Positions 8,835 to 17,756 are shown, numbered from the stretch's first letter. The stretch is DNA of 64,000 bases from Sphingomonas caeni (GCF_026013415.1 NZ_JAPDOK010000001.1:561342-625341), one strand, 5' to 3'. Made by a program: numbers and translations. Notes: a model not told the origin generated them from the letters alone.

Positions 8835-9581
8835 ATGCCCGCCACTCCCGCCTGGCCCCCCGACTCCACCCCCCGCCTGTTCGTCGAGACCGAACTCGCG
8901 CTCGGCACCCAGCGCCGCATCGATGGCGGTCAGGCGCATTATCTCGTCTCGGTGATGCGGATGAAGTCCGGCGATCCGGTCAAATTGTTCGACGACAAGA
9001 CCGGCGAATGGCTCGGCATCGCCGCGCATGTCGGCAAGCGCGACCTCGTCCTCGATGTCACCCAGCAGCTTCGCCCGCGCGAACCCGTCCCCGATCTCTG
9101 GCTCTGCGCCGCGCCGATCAAGAAGGGCCGGATCGACTGGGTCGCCGAGAAGGCGTGCGAACTGGGCGTCGATCGCCTCCTTCCCGTCCTCACGCGCCGC
9201 ACGATCATCGACCGGCTCAACCTCGATCGCCTGCGCGCGCACATGATCGAGGCCGCCGAGCAATGCGGGCGCACCGCGCTTCCCCGGCTCGACGAGCCCG
9301 TCAAGCTCGCCGCACTCCTGCGCGACTGGCAGCCGGCACGCACCCTGTTCTTCGCCGACGAGACCGGCGGCCTCCCCGCCGCGCAGGCGATGGCCGCGCA
9401 CCCTGGCCCCGCCGCGATCCTGATCGGCCCCGAGGGCGGCTTCGACGCGCAAGAGCGCGACGCCATCAAGGCGCATCCGCAAGCCGTCGGCATCGCGCTC
9501 GGTCCCCGCATCCTCCGCGCCGAAACCGCCGCCGCCGCCGCAGTCGCCTTGTGGATGGGAGCCGTGGGGGATTGGTCATGA
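8835..9581 (+). CDS. rsmE: 16S rRNA (uracil-1498-N3)-methyltransferase RsmE
   Basis: The 248-residue protein methylates U1498 in helix 44 of 16S rRNA. It has an N-terminal PUA-like domain (FVET, HYLVSVMRMKSGD) and a C-terminal SPOUT knot domain. The SPOUT motifs are complete: the KKGRIDWVAEKACELGV helix (96-112), IGPEGGF (197-203) and LGPRILRAETA (222-232), which bind S-adenosylmethionine. Length is normal. A perfect palindrome follows directly after the stop, then gshA on the same strand. Confidence 0.93.
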   Translation: MPATPAWPPDSTPRLFVETELALGTQRRIDGGQAHYLVSVMRMKSGDPVKLFDDKTGEWLGIAAHVGKRDLVLDVTQQLRPREPVPDLWLCAAPIKKGRIDWVAEKACELGVDRLLPVLTRRTIIDRLNLDRLRAHMIEAAEQCGRTALPRLDEPVKLAALLRDWQPARTLFFADETGGLPAAQAMAAHPGPAAILIGPEGGFDAQERDAIKAHPQAVGIALGPRILRAETAAAAAVALWMGAVGDWS

Positions 9582-9601
9582 CGCTTATGGAACCATAAGC
9601 G
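9582..9601. repeat. Perfect 20-bp palindrome after rsmE
   Basis: CGCTTATGG, AA, CCATAAGCG begins on the base after the rsmE stop and ends 45 bp before the gshA start. It lacks a T-run and has almost no loop, so a protein-binding site or short attenuating hairpin is as likely as a terminator. Confidence 0.45.
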
Positions 9602-9646
9602 CATCCCCACTGGCGGACCGCCCCGCACATCACTAAATGGCGCGCC

Positions 9647-11023
9647 ATGAGCACAAAGACCGTTTCAAACAGCAACGCAGCGGTCATCGAGGACCGGAGC
9701 CAGCTCATCAGCTATTTCGCCCGCGGCGAGAAGCCGAAGGAGCGCTGGCGGATCGGCACCGAGCATGAGAAATTCGTGTTCTGGAAGGACGGCAGCCACC
9801 GCGCGCCTTCGTACGAGGAGCCGGGCGGCATCCACGCGCTGCTGATCGGCCTCACCAAATATGGCTGGAAGCCCGTTTACGAGGGCGACAACATCATCGC
9901 GCTCTCGGGCGAGGACGGCGCGATCAGCCTCGAGCCCGCGGGCCAGTTCGAGCTTTCGGGCGCCCCGCTCGACAATCTCCACCAGACCTGCGCCGAAACC
10001 GGCCGCCACCTCGAGCAGGTCAAGGCGGTCGGCGACCGGCTCGGCATCGGGTTTCTGGGCCTCGGCATGTGGCACGACAAGACCCGCGCCGAGCTGCCGA
10101 TCATGCCCAAGGGCCGCTACGCGATCATGCTCAACCATATGCCGCGCGTGGGCAGCCTCGGCCTCGACATGATGCTGCGCACCTGCACGATCCAGGTGAA
10201 TCTCGACTACGCCTCTGAAGCCGACATGGCGAAGAAGTTCCGCGTCGGCCTGGCACTCCAGCCGCTCGCCACCGCCCTCTTCGCCAACTCGCCCTTCACC
10301 GAAGGCAAGCCCAACGGCTATCTCAGCTACCGCAGCCATATCTGGTCGGACACCGATCCGGCGCGCACCGGCATGCTGCCCTTCGTGTTCGAGGACGGTT
10401 TCGGTTACGAGCGCTACGCCGATTACGCGCTCGATGTGCCGATGTACTTCGTCTACCGCGACGGGAAGTATATCGACGCCGCAGGCCTCAGCTTCCGCGA
10501 TTTCCTCGACGGCAGGCTCCCGGTCCTCCCCGGCGAAAAGCCGACGATGGAGGATTGGGCCGACCATCTCTCGACCGCCTTTCCCGAGGTCCGCCTCAAG
10601 ACCTTCCTCGAGATGCGTGGCGCCGATGGCGGGCGCTGGGGCCGGATCTGCGCGCTCCCCGCGCTCTGGGTCGGGTTGCTCTACGACCAGCCGGCGCTCG
10701 ACGCGGCGTGGGACCTCGTCAAGGACTGGGACATGGCCGAACGCCAGACGCTGCGCGACTCGGTCCCCAGGCTCGCGCTCGACGCCCCGCTCCCCGGCGG
10801 CGGCAAGCTGCGCGACATCGCCGGCGAAGTGCTCGACATCGCCTCGTCGGGCCTCGCCGCCCGCGCGCGGCAAAACTCGTCGGGCGACAACGAAACCGGC
10901 TTCCTCGATCCGCTGCGCGAGATCGTCCGCACCGGCAAGGTCCCCGCCCAGGTGCTGCTCGACCGCTTCAACGGCGATTGGGCGGGCGACATCACCCGGG
11001 TGTACGAAGAGGCGAAGTTCTAG
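9647..11023 (+). CDS. gshA: Glutamate--cysteine ligase (plant/alphaproteobacterial type)
   Basis: The 458-residue enzyme catalyses ATP-dependent formation of gamma-glutamylcysteine, the first step of glutathione synthesis. It matches the GCS2-type family of alphaproteobacteria and plants: RIGTEHEKF near residue 35, GDNIIALSG, ISLEPAGQFELSG near 95, LGLGMWHD, MPKGRYAIM, and QVNLDYASE. The family is about 450 residues, so this is full length. A possible earlier start was not needed, since the ATG at 9647 is preceded by untranslated DNA containing the palindrome. gshB is not in the window. Confidence 0.93.
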   Translation: MSTKTVSNSNAAVIEDRSQLISYFARGEKPKERWRIGTEHEKFVFWKDGSHRAPSYEEPGGIHALLIGLTKYGWKPVYEGDNIIALSGEDGAISLEPAGQFELSGAPLDNLHQTCAETGRHLEQVKAVGDRLGIGFLGLGMWHDKTRAELPIMPKGRYAIMLNHMPRVGSLGLDMMLRTCTIQVNLDYASEADMAKKFRVGLALQPLATALFANSPFTEGKPNGYLSYRSHIWSDTDPARTGMLPFVFEDGFGYERYADYALDVPMYFVYRDGKYIDAAGLSFRDFLDGRLPVLPGEKPTMEDWADHLSTAFPEVRLKTFLEMRGADGGRWGRICALPALWVGLLYDQPALDAAWDLVKDWDMAERQTLRDSVPRLALDAPLPGGGKLRDIAGEVLDIASSGLAARARQNSSGDNETGFLDPLREIVRTGKVPAQVLLDRFNGDWAGDITRVYEEAKF

Positions 11024-11029
11024 CCCTCA

Positions 11030-11103
11030 CCGTGCTCCGGCGAAGGCCGGAGCCCTGGAGGTTATCGTCAGCGGCCAACGCTCCGGCCTTCGCCGGAGCA
11101 CGG
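11030..11103. repeat. Long perfect inverted repeat between convergent genes (family D)
   Basis: Two perfectly complementary 24-bp arms (11030-11053 and 11080-11103) flank a 26-bp centre, and each arm itself contains the hairpin CTCCGGCGAAGGCCGGAG. It fills the space between the stops of gshA (+) and the methyltransferase-like gene (-), as expected for a two-way terminator. Confidence 0.75.
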
Positions 11104-11107
11104 TTGA

Positions 11108-12415
11108 TTATTTGGAAAACCCCACCACTCGCCCAGCCCAGGCAAAGGCCCGCGGCACCGGCCCATTCCGCGCCATCCACGCATCATATTCCTGATACGC
11201 CGGGTCGAGCCGCAAATGCCGCTCCTCGGTCTTCGCCCGCCAGTAATAGACCCCGCTCACCAGCCCCATCACGAAAGTGTTGCGCGCGGCATCGGTCCAG
11301 TCGCCGGTGGTCGCGAGCATCGGGATCGTCGAGAGCCACCAGAAGCTGTTCTTCGCCAGATACGCCGGATGCCGCGTCCAGGCGTACGGCCCGTGCGTCA
11401 GCACGCCGCGGTGCGTGAGGTTCGAGAAGCGCATCCCGAACGCCACCGTCGCCCAGGCATAGATGCCCGTCAGCACCACCAGCACCGCGCCGAGCGTGCC
11501 GAGGATCCAGGGATGCCCCGCGAACCAATAGGTCCAGTCACCGGTCCCCTGATGATAATCGAGCGGGCCCCCATCGGCCATCAGCAGGAAGGGCGGATAG
11601 CAGATCAGCGCCGCCAGCCACCCCGCCGCGAACGGGTTCGCCGTCCGGATATGCGAATCGAGCGGGCGGAAGGTCAGGATGTACCCCGCGGTCGCGAACG
11701 CCACGTCGATGATGAACATGAAGGTGATGCAATAGCTGGCCAGCTCGACCGGGTTGCTCAGCAGATTGCTGGTATCCCAGCGCACGAACTCGCCGAACCC
11801 CGGCGGCACGATCGCCACCATGAAGGCGAGGAAGAAGCCCTTGACCGCCCAGCTGCGCAGATGGTTGGGGATCAGCTTCGCGCTCTCGGCATCGCCCGTG
11901 CCCATCAGTGCCGCGCCGAGCGCCCAGGCGCCGTCCTTCGGCTCCACCAGCCGCCGGTCGAGCCACAGCACATAAGGCACCGAGGCGACGAACAGCCAGG
12001 GCGCGACCATCTCGAAGCACCACATCGAGAAGGGGAAGTTGGCGAAGCGCGTCTCCCACCAGAAGCGCCCCATCCCGTAGACCAGGGCGATCCCGCCCCA
12101 GGTCATCCACAGGCCGGCCAGCTTGGTCAGGCTGATCTCCAGCGTCTCGCGCCAGGGCTTGACGTTGGCCCAGTCGATCCCCGTGCTCGGATTGCGATGC
12201 ACCTTGTCGACGAACACCGACCACAAGACCATCGGCAGCGCGCAGGCCAGGACGTTGACCAAAGCCGCATAGGGCCCGTCGAGCCCATAATGCCCCGCCA
12301 CCGCCAGCCACGCGGTCATCCCCGCCAGCCCGGTGAACCCCACCGCGCTGCTCACCGCCGATGCGGGTCGCGGATCGGCCTTGGCCTGCAGGGCGAGTTC
12401 GACGTCGTGATACAT
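11108..12415 (-). CDS. Polytopic membrane protein with ICMT-like methyltransferase C-terminus
   Basis: The 435-residue protein has roughly eight to ten hydrophobic helices. The last about 120 residues carry the phospholipid/isoprenylcysteine methyltransferase pattern: RFSNLTHRGVLTHGPYAWTR, HPAYLAKN, then a membrane stretch and YYWRAKTEERHLRLDPAYQEY, with the conserved RHP and E-E residues. The N-terminal 300 residues are an extra membrane region not present in minimal ICMT enzymes. The open frame continues upstream into a repeat; the start at 12415 is the first Met after it, though no good SD is seen. Methyl acceptor unknown. Confidence 0.65.
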   Translation of the reverse strand: MYHDVELALQAKADPRPASAVSSAVGFTGLAGMTAWLAVAGHYGLDGPYAALVNVLACALPMVLWSVFVDKVHRNPSTGIDWANVKPWRETLEISLTKLAGLWMTWGGIALVYGMGRFWWETRFANFPFSMWCFEMVAPWLFVASVPYVLWLDRRLVEPKDGAWALGAALMGTGDAESAKLIPNHLRSWAVKGFFLAFMVAIVPPGFGEFVRWDTSNLLSNPVELASYCITFMFIIDVAFATAGYILTFRPLDSHIRTANPFAAGWLAALICYPPFLLMADGGPLDYHQGTGDWTYWFAGHPWILGTLGAVLVVLTGIYAWATVAFGMRFSNLTHRGVLTHGPYAWTRHPAYLAKNSFWWLSTIPMLATTGDWTDAARNTFVMGLVSGVYYWRAKTEERHLRLDPAYQEYDAWMARNGPVPRAFAWAGRVVGFSK

Positions 12416-12470
12416 GGGAGAAACAGATAGGCGGGAATGGTTAGCGCGCGGTGAAGGATGGCCCCTAAAC

Positions 12471-12610
12471 TCCCTCTCCCATCGGGAGAGGGAAGGGGCC
12501 CGCTCGCGTAGCGAGTGGGAAGGGTGAGGGTGACCGGACGAAATGAGAGTCACCCTCACCCTTCCGCCGACTTCGTCGGCTTCCTCCCTCTCCCAATGGG
12601 AGAGGGATTT
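12471..12610. repeat. Intergenic palindromic repeat, family A copy 2
   Basis: Two head-to-head units of the CCCTCTCCC...GGGAGAGG type frame this element. Inside, the GGGTGAGGGTGACC / GGTCACCCTCACCC-like arms and the GCCGACTTCGTCGGC hairpin (also in copy 1) pair across a short AT-containing centre. It separates the divergent methyltransferase-like and M61 peptidase genes, so here it would sit in a promoter region and not at a gene end. Confidence 0.7.
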
Positions 12611-12709
12611 CAGATTCCCCACTCGTCCCAGATTCCGCGCGCCTGCTTTACCTTCCGCAATACGACCGCTTACACACCCGCCATTCCCGTCTCAGCCGAG
12701 AGGCCCAGC

Positions 12710-14599
12710 ATGACCCGCGCCCGCATCCTCACCGCCCTGCTGCTCACCGTCGCGGTCCCCGCGCTCGCGCAGAACAGCGCGCCCGATCCGGTCTCCTTCC
12801 ACGACACCATCCCAAGCCCGCGCGACACCGCCTATCCGGGCGTCATCGCGCTCCATGTCGACGCGACCAACGTCCAGCAGGGCATCTTCCGCGTGAAGGA
12901 GACGATCCCCGTCGCCAAAAGCGGGCATATGGTGCTGCTCTACCCCAAATGGATCCCCGGCAAGCACGGCCCCCGCGGCGAGATCGACAAGCTGGCGGGC
13001 CTCCAGATCTTCGCGAACGGCCAGCGCCTCGCCTGGCGGCGCGATCCGGTCGACGTCTTCGCCTTCCATGTCGAGGTGCCAAAGGGGGCGAAGGCGCTCG
13101 ATCTCGAATTCCAGTTCCTCTCGGCGACCAAGCCCGATCAGGGCCGCATCGTGATGGCGCCGTCGATGATGAACCTGCAATGGTATTCGATGAGCCTCTA
13201 TCCGGCGGGCTATTACACCCGCCAGATCCCGGTCGTCGCCACCGCGACCTATCCGGAAGAGTGGAGCGCCGCATCGGCGATCCCGGCGAAGAAGGAGGGA
13301 TCGACCTACACCTATGACAAGGTGAACTACGAGGTCCTCGTCGACAGCCCCGTCTTCGCGGGCCGCTATTACCGCGAGTTCAACCTGGGCGAGCGCGTCG
13401 ATCTCAACGTCTTCGCCGACAGCCCCGAGGAGCTCGAAGCCAAGCCCGAACAGATCGAGAAGCACCGCAACCTGGTGACGCAAGCGATCAAGCTGTTCGG
13501 CGCCCAGCATTATGACCGCTACGAATTCCTGTTCGCGATCAGCGGCGAGATGGGCGGCATCGGCGTCGAGCACCACCGCAGCTCGGAGAATGGCACGGGC
13601 CTGGGCTATTTCACCAAATGGGACGACGGCAACACCTCGCGCAACCTGCTCGCGCACGAATATTCGCACAGCTGGGTCGGCAAATATCGCCGCGGCGCGG
13701 ACCAGATCACCGCCGACTTCCGCCAGCCGATGCGCAATTCGATGCTCTGGGCCTATGAGGGGCACGACCAGTTCATCGGCTATGTCCTCGGCGCCCGCTC
13801 GGGGCTGATGACCAAGGAGGATACGCTCGAGGTCCTCGCCTCCTATGCCGCGCTCCAGAACACCCGCCCCGGCCGCCAGTGGCGCTCGATCCTCGACACC
13901 ACCAACGATCCGGTCATCACCGCCCGCGCGCCCAAGGCCTGGCTCAGCTGGCAGCGCTCCGAGGATTATTATGTCGACGGGCTGATGACCTGGATGTGCG
14001 TCGATTCGATCCTGCGCGAGAAGAGCGGCGGCACCAAATCGATCGACGATTACGACCGCGCCTTTTACGGCATGCGCGACGGCGATTACGGCGTGCTGCC
14101 CTTCACGATCGACGATATCGTCAAGACGCTCAACGCCATCGTCCCCTATGACTGGCGCAAGCTGCTCGACGAGCAGGTCTATGAGACCACCGATCATGCC
14201 CCGCTCGACGGGTTCGAGCGCAACGGATACCGGCTGGTCTTCACCGACAAGCCCAACAAGGCGAGCCCCAAGACCGGGCTGGACCTGATGTATTCGCTGG
14301 GGCTCAGCATGGGCGCCACCGGGATCGGCCAGGTGATGTGGGGCAGCCCCGCCTTCAACGCCGGCATGGACCTTGGCGACGAGATCCTCGCGGTCAACGG
14401 CCGCGGCTATACCAACGACCGGTTGAAGGCCGCGGTGGTCGCCGCCAAGGACGGCAAGGAGCCGATCCGCCTGCTGCTCAGGAGCGGCGATCATTACCGC
14501 GAAGTCGCCATCGACTATCACGGGGGCCTGCGCTATCCGCACCTCGAAAAGATCGGCACGGGAGAGGCCGGTCTCGACAAGCTGCTCGCACCCAAATGA
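12710..14599 (+). CDS. M61 family metallopeptidase with C-terminal PDZ domain
   Basis: The 629-residue exported zinc peptidase has a signal peptide (TRARILTALLLTVAVPALA), a beta-rich N-terminal domain, then a thermolysin-like catalytic domain. The catalytic domain has GVEHHRSS near 286 and HEYSH at 316-320, the HExxH zinc site of glycyl aminopeptidase (M61) enzymes. The last about 110 residues form a PDZ domain (GSPAFNAGMDLGDEILAVNG). The open frame begins earlier, inside repeat A2, but the signal peptide fixes the ATG at 12710. Likely periplasmic, with aminopeptidase activity on Gly/Ala N-termini by family analogy. Confidence 0.87.
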   Translation: MTRARILTALLLTVAVPALAQNSAPDPVSFHDTIPSPRDTAYPGVIALHVDATNVQQGIFRVKETIPVAKSGHMVLLYPKWIPGKHGPRGEIDKLAGLQIFANGQRLAWRRDPVDVFAFHVEVPKGAKALDLEFQFLSATKPDQGRIVMAPSMMNLQWYSMSLYPAGYYTRQIPVVATATYPEEWSAASAIPAKKEGSTYTYDKVNYEVLVDSPVFAGRYYREFNLGERVDLNVFADSPEELEAKPEQIEKHRNLVTQAIKLFGAQHYDRYEFLFAISGEMGGIGVEHHRSSENGTGLGYFTKWDDGNTSRNLLAHEYSHSWVGKYRRGADQITADFRQPMRNSMLWAYEGHDQFIGYVLGARSGLMTKEDTLEVLASYAALQNTRPGRQWRSILDTTNDPVITARAPKAWLSWQRSEDYYVDGLMTWMCVDSILREKSGGTKSIDDYDRAFYGMRDGDYGVLPFTIDDIVKTLNAIVPYDWRKLLDEQVYETTDHAPLDGFERNGYRLVFTDKPNKASPKTGLDLMYSLGLSMGATGIGQVMWGSPAFNAGMDLGDEILAVNGRGYTNDRLKAAVVAAKDGKEPIRLLLRSGDHYREVAIDYHGGLRYPHLEKIGTGEAGLDKLLAPK

Positions 14600-14629
14600 T
14601 GGGCGGGCCGCGCAGCCTCAGGTAGACCA

Positions 14630-15169
14630 ATGCGTATTGATTTGATCCCCGTTGGGGATGATCCGCCCAACAGCCTCAATGTCATCATCGAGGTCCCCGT
14701 CGGGGGCGAGCCCGTGAAATACGAGTTCGACAAGGCCAGCGGCGCGCTGTTCGTCGATCGCATCCTGCACACGCCGATGCGCTACCCGGCGAATTACGGC
14801 TTCGTGCCGCACACCCTCTCGCCCGACGGCGACCCGCTCGATGCGCTCGTCATCGCGCGCTCGCCCTTCGTCCCCGGCTGCGTCGTCCGCGCTCGGCCGA
14901 TCGGCGTGCTCAAGCTCGAGGACGAGCATGGCGGCGACGAGAAACTGATCTGCGTCCCCGTCGATTCGACCTTCCCTTATTATTCGGACATCGGCGAGCG
15001 GCAGGACCTGCCCTCGATCGTGCTCCAGCAGATCGAGCATTTCTTCAAACATTATAAGGACCTCGAGTCCGAAAAATGGGTCCGCATCGGCCAATGGGGC
15101 GATGCCGAGGAGGCGAAGCGGATCGTGCTCGAAGCGATCGACGCCGCAAAGGCCAAGGCCGAGGCTTGA
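14630..15169 (+). CDS. ppa: Inorganic diphosphatase
   Basis: The 179-residue family I soluble pyrophosphatase hydrolyses PPi to phosphate, pulling biosynthetic reactions forward. The signature residues are visible: EVPVGGEPVKYEFDK near 21-35, RYPANYGFVPHT near 51-62, and the metal-binding DGDPLDALV near 65-73, followed by the KxxxYxDI-like DSTFPYYSDIGE and HFFKHYKDLE. Length is standard. Its TGA overlaps a TTG that may start the following membrane protein. Confidence 0.95.
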   Translation: MRIDLIPVGDDPPNSLNVIIEVPVGGEPVKYEFDKASGALFVDRILHTPMRYPANYGFVPHTLSPDGDPLDALVIARSPFVPGCVVRARPIGVLKLEDEHGGDEKLICVPVDSTFPYYSDIGERQDLPSIVLQQIEHFFKHYKDLESEKWVRIGQWGDAEEAKRIVLEAIDAAKAKAEA

Positions 15170-15858
15170 CCCCCGCGCTCGCCTGGCGGCTCTGTGCACT
15201 CGCCGGGCTGGCGACGCTGGTCATTTCGACCGGCTTTGGCTGGATCGCGGGGCTCACGGCATGCGGGCCGAGCGGCGGGGTGGGGCCGATCCTCGCCTTC
15301 GAGCTCGCCCGCACCCCCGAACAGCTCGCCGCGCTGTTCGGCCACGAACCCTGTACCTCGACCCTCGCCGCCGCCCAGCGCACCGGGCTGTGGCTCGACA
15401 TGCTCGGCTTCATCCCGGCCTATTCGGCCTTCCTCGCGCTCGCCGGTGCCGCGCTCCGGCCGGCATGGCGGCACCTCGGCACGCTCGCGATCGCGGCCGT
15501 CCTGCTCGCCGGCCTGTGCGACTGGCTCGAGGGGGTGGTGATGTTCTCGCTGCTCGGCGATCTGCCCGGCCAGCCCTGGCAATTCGGCCTGCTCTTCTGG
15601 ACCGTCCGCCCCAAATTCGCGCTGCTCGGCCTCGGCGAGATCCTGCTCGCGGTCCTGCTGCTCCGCCATGGCTGGCTGGGCCGGATCGCGGCATTGGTCC
15701 TGGGCGTATGCGGCGCCATCGCGCTCTTCCTGATCCTCATCGATCCGCACGACCCGCTGATGATGAAGGCGCATAGCTGGGGCTGGACCGCGCTCCTGAT
15801 CCTCGCGATGATCGCCGCGATCCGGCCCTCACTGGCGGCGGCGCGGCAAAGCGCGTAG
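15166..15858 (+). CDS. Polytopic membrane protein of unknown function
   Basis: From the TTG at 15166, which overlaps the ppa stop (TTGA), the product is about 230 residues with some six hydrophobic helices. Loop features include TACGPSGG, GHEPCTSTL and FWTVRPKFALLG. Longer in-frame starts would overlap ppa and encode an Arg-rich leader that looks non-coding, so the coupled TTG is preferred, though it is a weak start codon. No family was recognised. It may depend on ppa translation for expression. Confidence 0.55.
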   Translation: MTPALAWRLCALAGLATLVISTGFGWIAGLTACGPSGGVGPILAFELARTPEQLAALFGHEPCTSTLAAAQRTGLWLDMLGFIPAYSAFLALAGAALRPAWRHLGTLAIAAVLLAGLCDWLEGVVMFSLLGDLPGQPWQFGLLFWTVRPKFALLGLGEILLAVLLLRHGWLGRIAALVLGVCGAIALFLILIDPHDPLMMKAHSWGWTALLILAMIAAIRPSLAAARQSA

Positions 15859-15868
15859 CATCGCCGCC

Positions 15869-16519
15869 ATGGCTGCCCGCAAGCACCGCTGGACCATCGG
15901 CAACCTGATCGCGCCGCCGCGCTTCATTGCCTTCGTCCTCGCCTTTGCCGGAGGCGTCTATCTCGCCGTCCCCCAGCTCGGCATCCGCTACGGCGTGATG
16001 GCCGCGTTCGACGCCGCCGCCTTGATCTTCTTCCTGCTCTGCCTGCCGTTGCTGCGCCACGAATCCGACCGGATGCGGATCGCCGCCTGCCGCAACGACG
16101 CCAACCGCGTGCTGCTGCTCCTGCTCACGCTCGCGGTCAGCTTCGTGATCCTCGCCTCGATCGCCTCGGAGCTGATGCACCACGAGGCCTCGGCGCCCTG
16201 GACGCTGCCGCTCATCATCGCCACTCTGGTGCTCAGCTGGACCTTCTCCAACGTCATCTACGCGCTCCATTACGCGCATCTCTTCTACAGCGACGCGGAC
16301 GGCGGCGACGCGGGCGGGATCGATTTCCCCGGCACCAACGAGCCCGATTACTGGGACTTCATCTATTTCGCCTTCTGCCTCGGCATGACCTTCCAGACGA
16401 GCGACGTGACGATCAGCAACGGCCGCGTCCGCCGCGTGGTGACGCTCCACTGCCTCGCCGCCTTCGTCTTCAACCTCGGCGTGATCGCCTTCACGATCAA
16501 CGTGCTGGGCGGGGGCTGA
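15869..16519 (+). CDS. DUF1345 family membrane protein
   Basis: The 216-residue integral membrane protein has about five helices. DUF1345 hallmarks are the HESDRMRIAACRND loop between helices 2 and 3 (near 68-82), the SNVIYALHYAHLFY segment near 133, and PDYWDFIYFAFCLGMTFQTSDV near 165. The family is widespread and uncharacterised. It follows the previous gene by 10 bp and precedes a lipoprotein gene by 6 bp, so the three are probably co-transcribed. Confidence 0.85.
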   Translation: MAARKHRWTIGNLIAPPRFIAFVLAFAGGVYLAVPQLGIRYGVMAAFDAAALIFFLLCLPLLRHESDRMRIAACRNDANRVLLLLLTLAVSFVILASIASELMHHEASAPWTLPLIIATLVLSWTFSNVIYALHYAHLFYSDADGGDAGGIDFPGTNEPDYWDFIYFAFCLGMTFQTSDVTISNGRVRRVVTLHCLAAFVFNLGVIAFTINVLGGG

Positions 16520-16525
16520 GCCGGA

Positions 16526-17224
16526 ATGGCCTGGCGCTCGCTTCCCGCCATCCTGCTTTTCGGCCTGGCTGCGTGCGCCGGCCAGTCGATCGGCGGCGAT
16601 ATCAGGGCAGGACAGGACGGCGGCGAGCCGATGGGACAACCGATCATCGGCTGGCAATGCCGGGTCGGGAGGATTCTGCCCGGGGCACGGCGCGCGGCCT
16701 TGCATGCGCCAACGGTGGCGGTGCCAAGCACCGGAGATACCGCCGGCCCCTATGAATTCATTCTCTACAAGGACGACCCGGTTCCCGTCGATGCCTATGT
16801 CAGCTGGAGCGTGCCGGGCGACACGCTCGACGAATCGCCGAACCGGATCACCCTATATTTCACGCTGCATGACAGCGCCCTGCGCGACGGCGAGCTGATC
16901 CTCGAATCCGAAGATGGGGCGCGGATTCGAGTCCCGGTGAACGCGCAATCCGCGACGGTCGTGAATACCAGCCCCAAATCCACCGCGATCAACATTACCG
17001 ACATGCGGCTCGCCAACGCGGTGCTGAAGCACGGGCGCTATCGTGTTTTCCATCAGCGGGGGCCGGATCTCATTGCCCTGAAGCCGGTCGAGCTCTTCTC
17101 ATTCGCCGAGGCCGTCAGCTTGTACGCGGAGCTGCTTCCCGCGCTCAAACGCGAGATGCGCGTTCCCGAACAATCCTGCGGCGCGGTTCGGGCGCCCGAG
17201 GACGACCCCGGGGCCATCGTGTAA
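16526..17224 (+). CDS. Putative lipoprotein of unknown function
   Basis: The 232-residue product starts MAWRSLPAILLFGLAACAG, a lipoprotein signal with LAAC lipobox. Two further Cys (in WQCRVG and QSCGAV) may pair in the periplasm. The centre is beta-rich (YEFILYKDDPVPVDAYVSWSV). No family was recognised. It is the last gene before the convergent TfoX-like gene, separated by repeat B1. Confidence 0.6.
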   Translation: MAWRSLPAILLFGLAACAGQSIGGDIRAGQDGGEPMGQPIIGWQCRVGRILPGARRAALHAPTVAVPSTGDTAGPYEFILYKDDPVPVDAYVSWSVPGDTLDESPNRITLYFTLHDSALRDGELILESEDGARIRVPVNAQSATVVNTSPKSTAINITDMRLANAVLKHGRYRVFHQRGPDLIALKPVELFSFAEAVSLYAELLPALKREMRVPEQSCGAVRAPEDDPGAIV

Positions 17225-17240
17225 CGCCGGGCTTAGAGGG

Positions 17241-17395
17241 TTGAAATGTAGGATTTCGCCTGCTTGGCTCCGCGAGCCGGCCGCTCCGGCCGCTCTTTGA
17301 AACCGTCGATCCCGCTCGAAGCTGGCGCCCCCCAATTCCCAACATTTGCGCATTCCACGCTGGGGAAAAGGTCACGAATGAGGCGCGGTTGCGCG
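17241..17395 (+). repeat. Dispersed intergenic repeat, family B copy 1
   Basis: The core (17241-17312) contains GGATTTCGCCTGCTTGGCT and, after an inverted GC-rich block, CCGCTCTTTGA and CCGTCGATCC. The same core occurs at 25328, 36728 (reverse) and 49523 (reverse). The tail is less conserved here. It sits between two convergent genes. Confidence 0.8.
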
Positions 17396-17398
17396 ACC

Positions 17399-17755
17399 TT
17401 AAGCCTTGCCCTTGCGCTTCTTCTTCGGCGCCCGCTGCCCCGCCTCGACCCCCAGCGCGGCCCATCGCCGCAGCGCATCGGGATCGTCATACACGTCCGC
17501 CGGCGCCCGCCGGTAGTTCATCGTCTCGATATTGGTCGCGCTGAAGGCGATGGTGAAGCGCTCGGCGCCCTCGGCATCCCATTCCGCGTCGCTCACCTTG
17601 TCGGCCTTGAACCAGATCTCGCCGTCATCGACGATCGCGAAGATCGTCCCGTCGAGATAGAGCGTCGCCGCCCCCATCATCCGGCGCATGCTCACCGTGC
17701 CGACCGGCGCCATCGCCTCGGTCACCAGTTCGACCAGCCCCGGATCGTACGCCAT
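17399..17755 (-). CDS. TfoX N-terminal domain protein
   Basis: The 118-residue protein matches the TfoX/Sxy N-terminal domain: the opening YDPGLVELVTEAMAPVGTVSMRRMMGAATLYLDG, then FAIVDDGEIWFKAD. It ends in a very basic Lys/Arg/Gly tail (APKKKRKGKA). It lacks the C-terminal helix-hairpin domain of full TfoX, as is common in alphaproteobacteria, so a competence role should not be assumed. The start at 17755 has a strong SD (GGAGGATAGG), and the upstream GNAT gene ends 1 bp before it. Confidence 0.8.
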   Translation of the reverse strand: MAYDPGLVELVTEAMAPVGTVSMRRMMGAATLYLDGTIFAIVDDGEIWFKADKVSDAEWDAEGAERFTIAFSATNIETMNYRRAPADVYDDPDALRRWAALGVEAGQRAPKKKRKGKA

Positions 17756-17756
17756 C

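Noticed and set aside
9577..9646. Rho-independent terminator after rsmE
   Set aside because: The palindrome has no following T-run and a two-base centre, so it was listed as a palindrome of unknown role instead.
12692..14542. A 616-residue frame antisense to the M61 peptidase gene
   Set aside because: No signal, motif or SD; it mirrors codon-position GC bias of the real gene, which has HExxH and PDZ.
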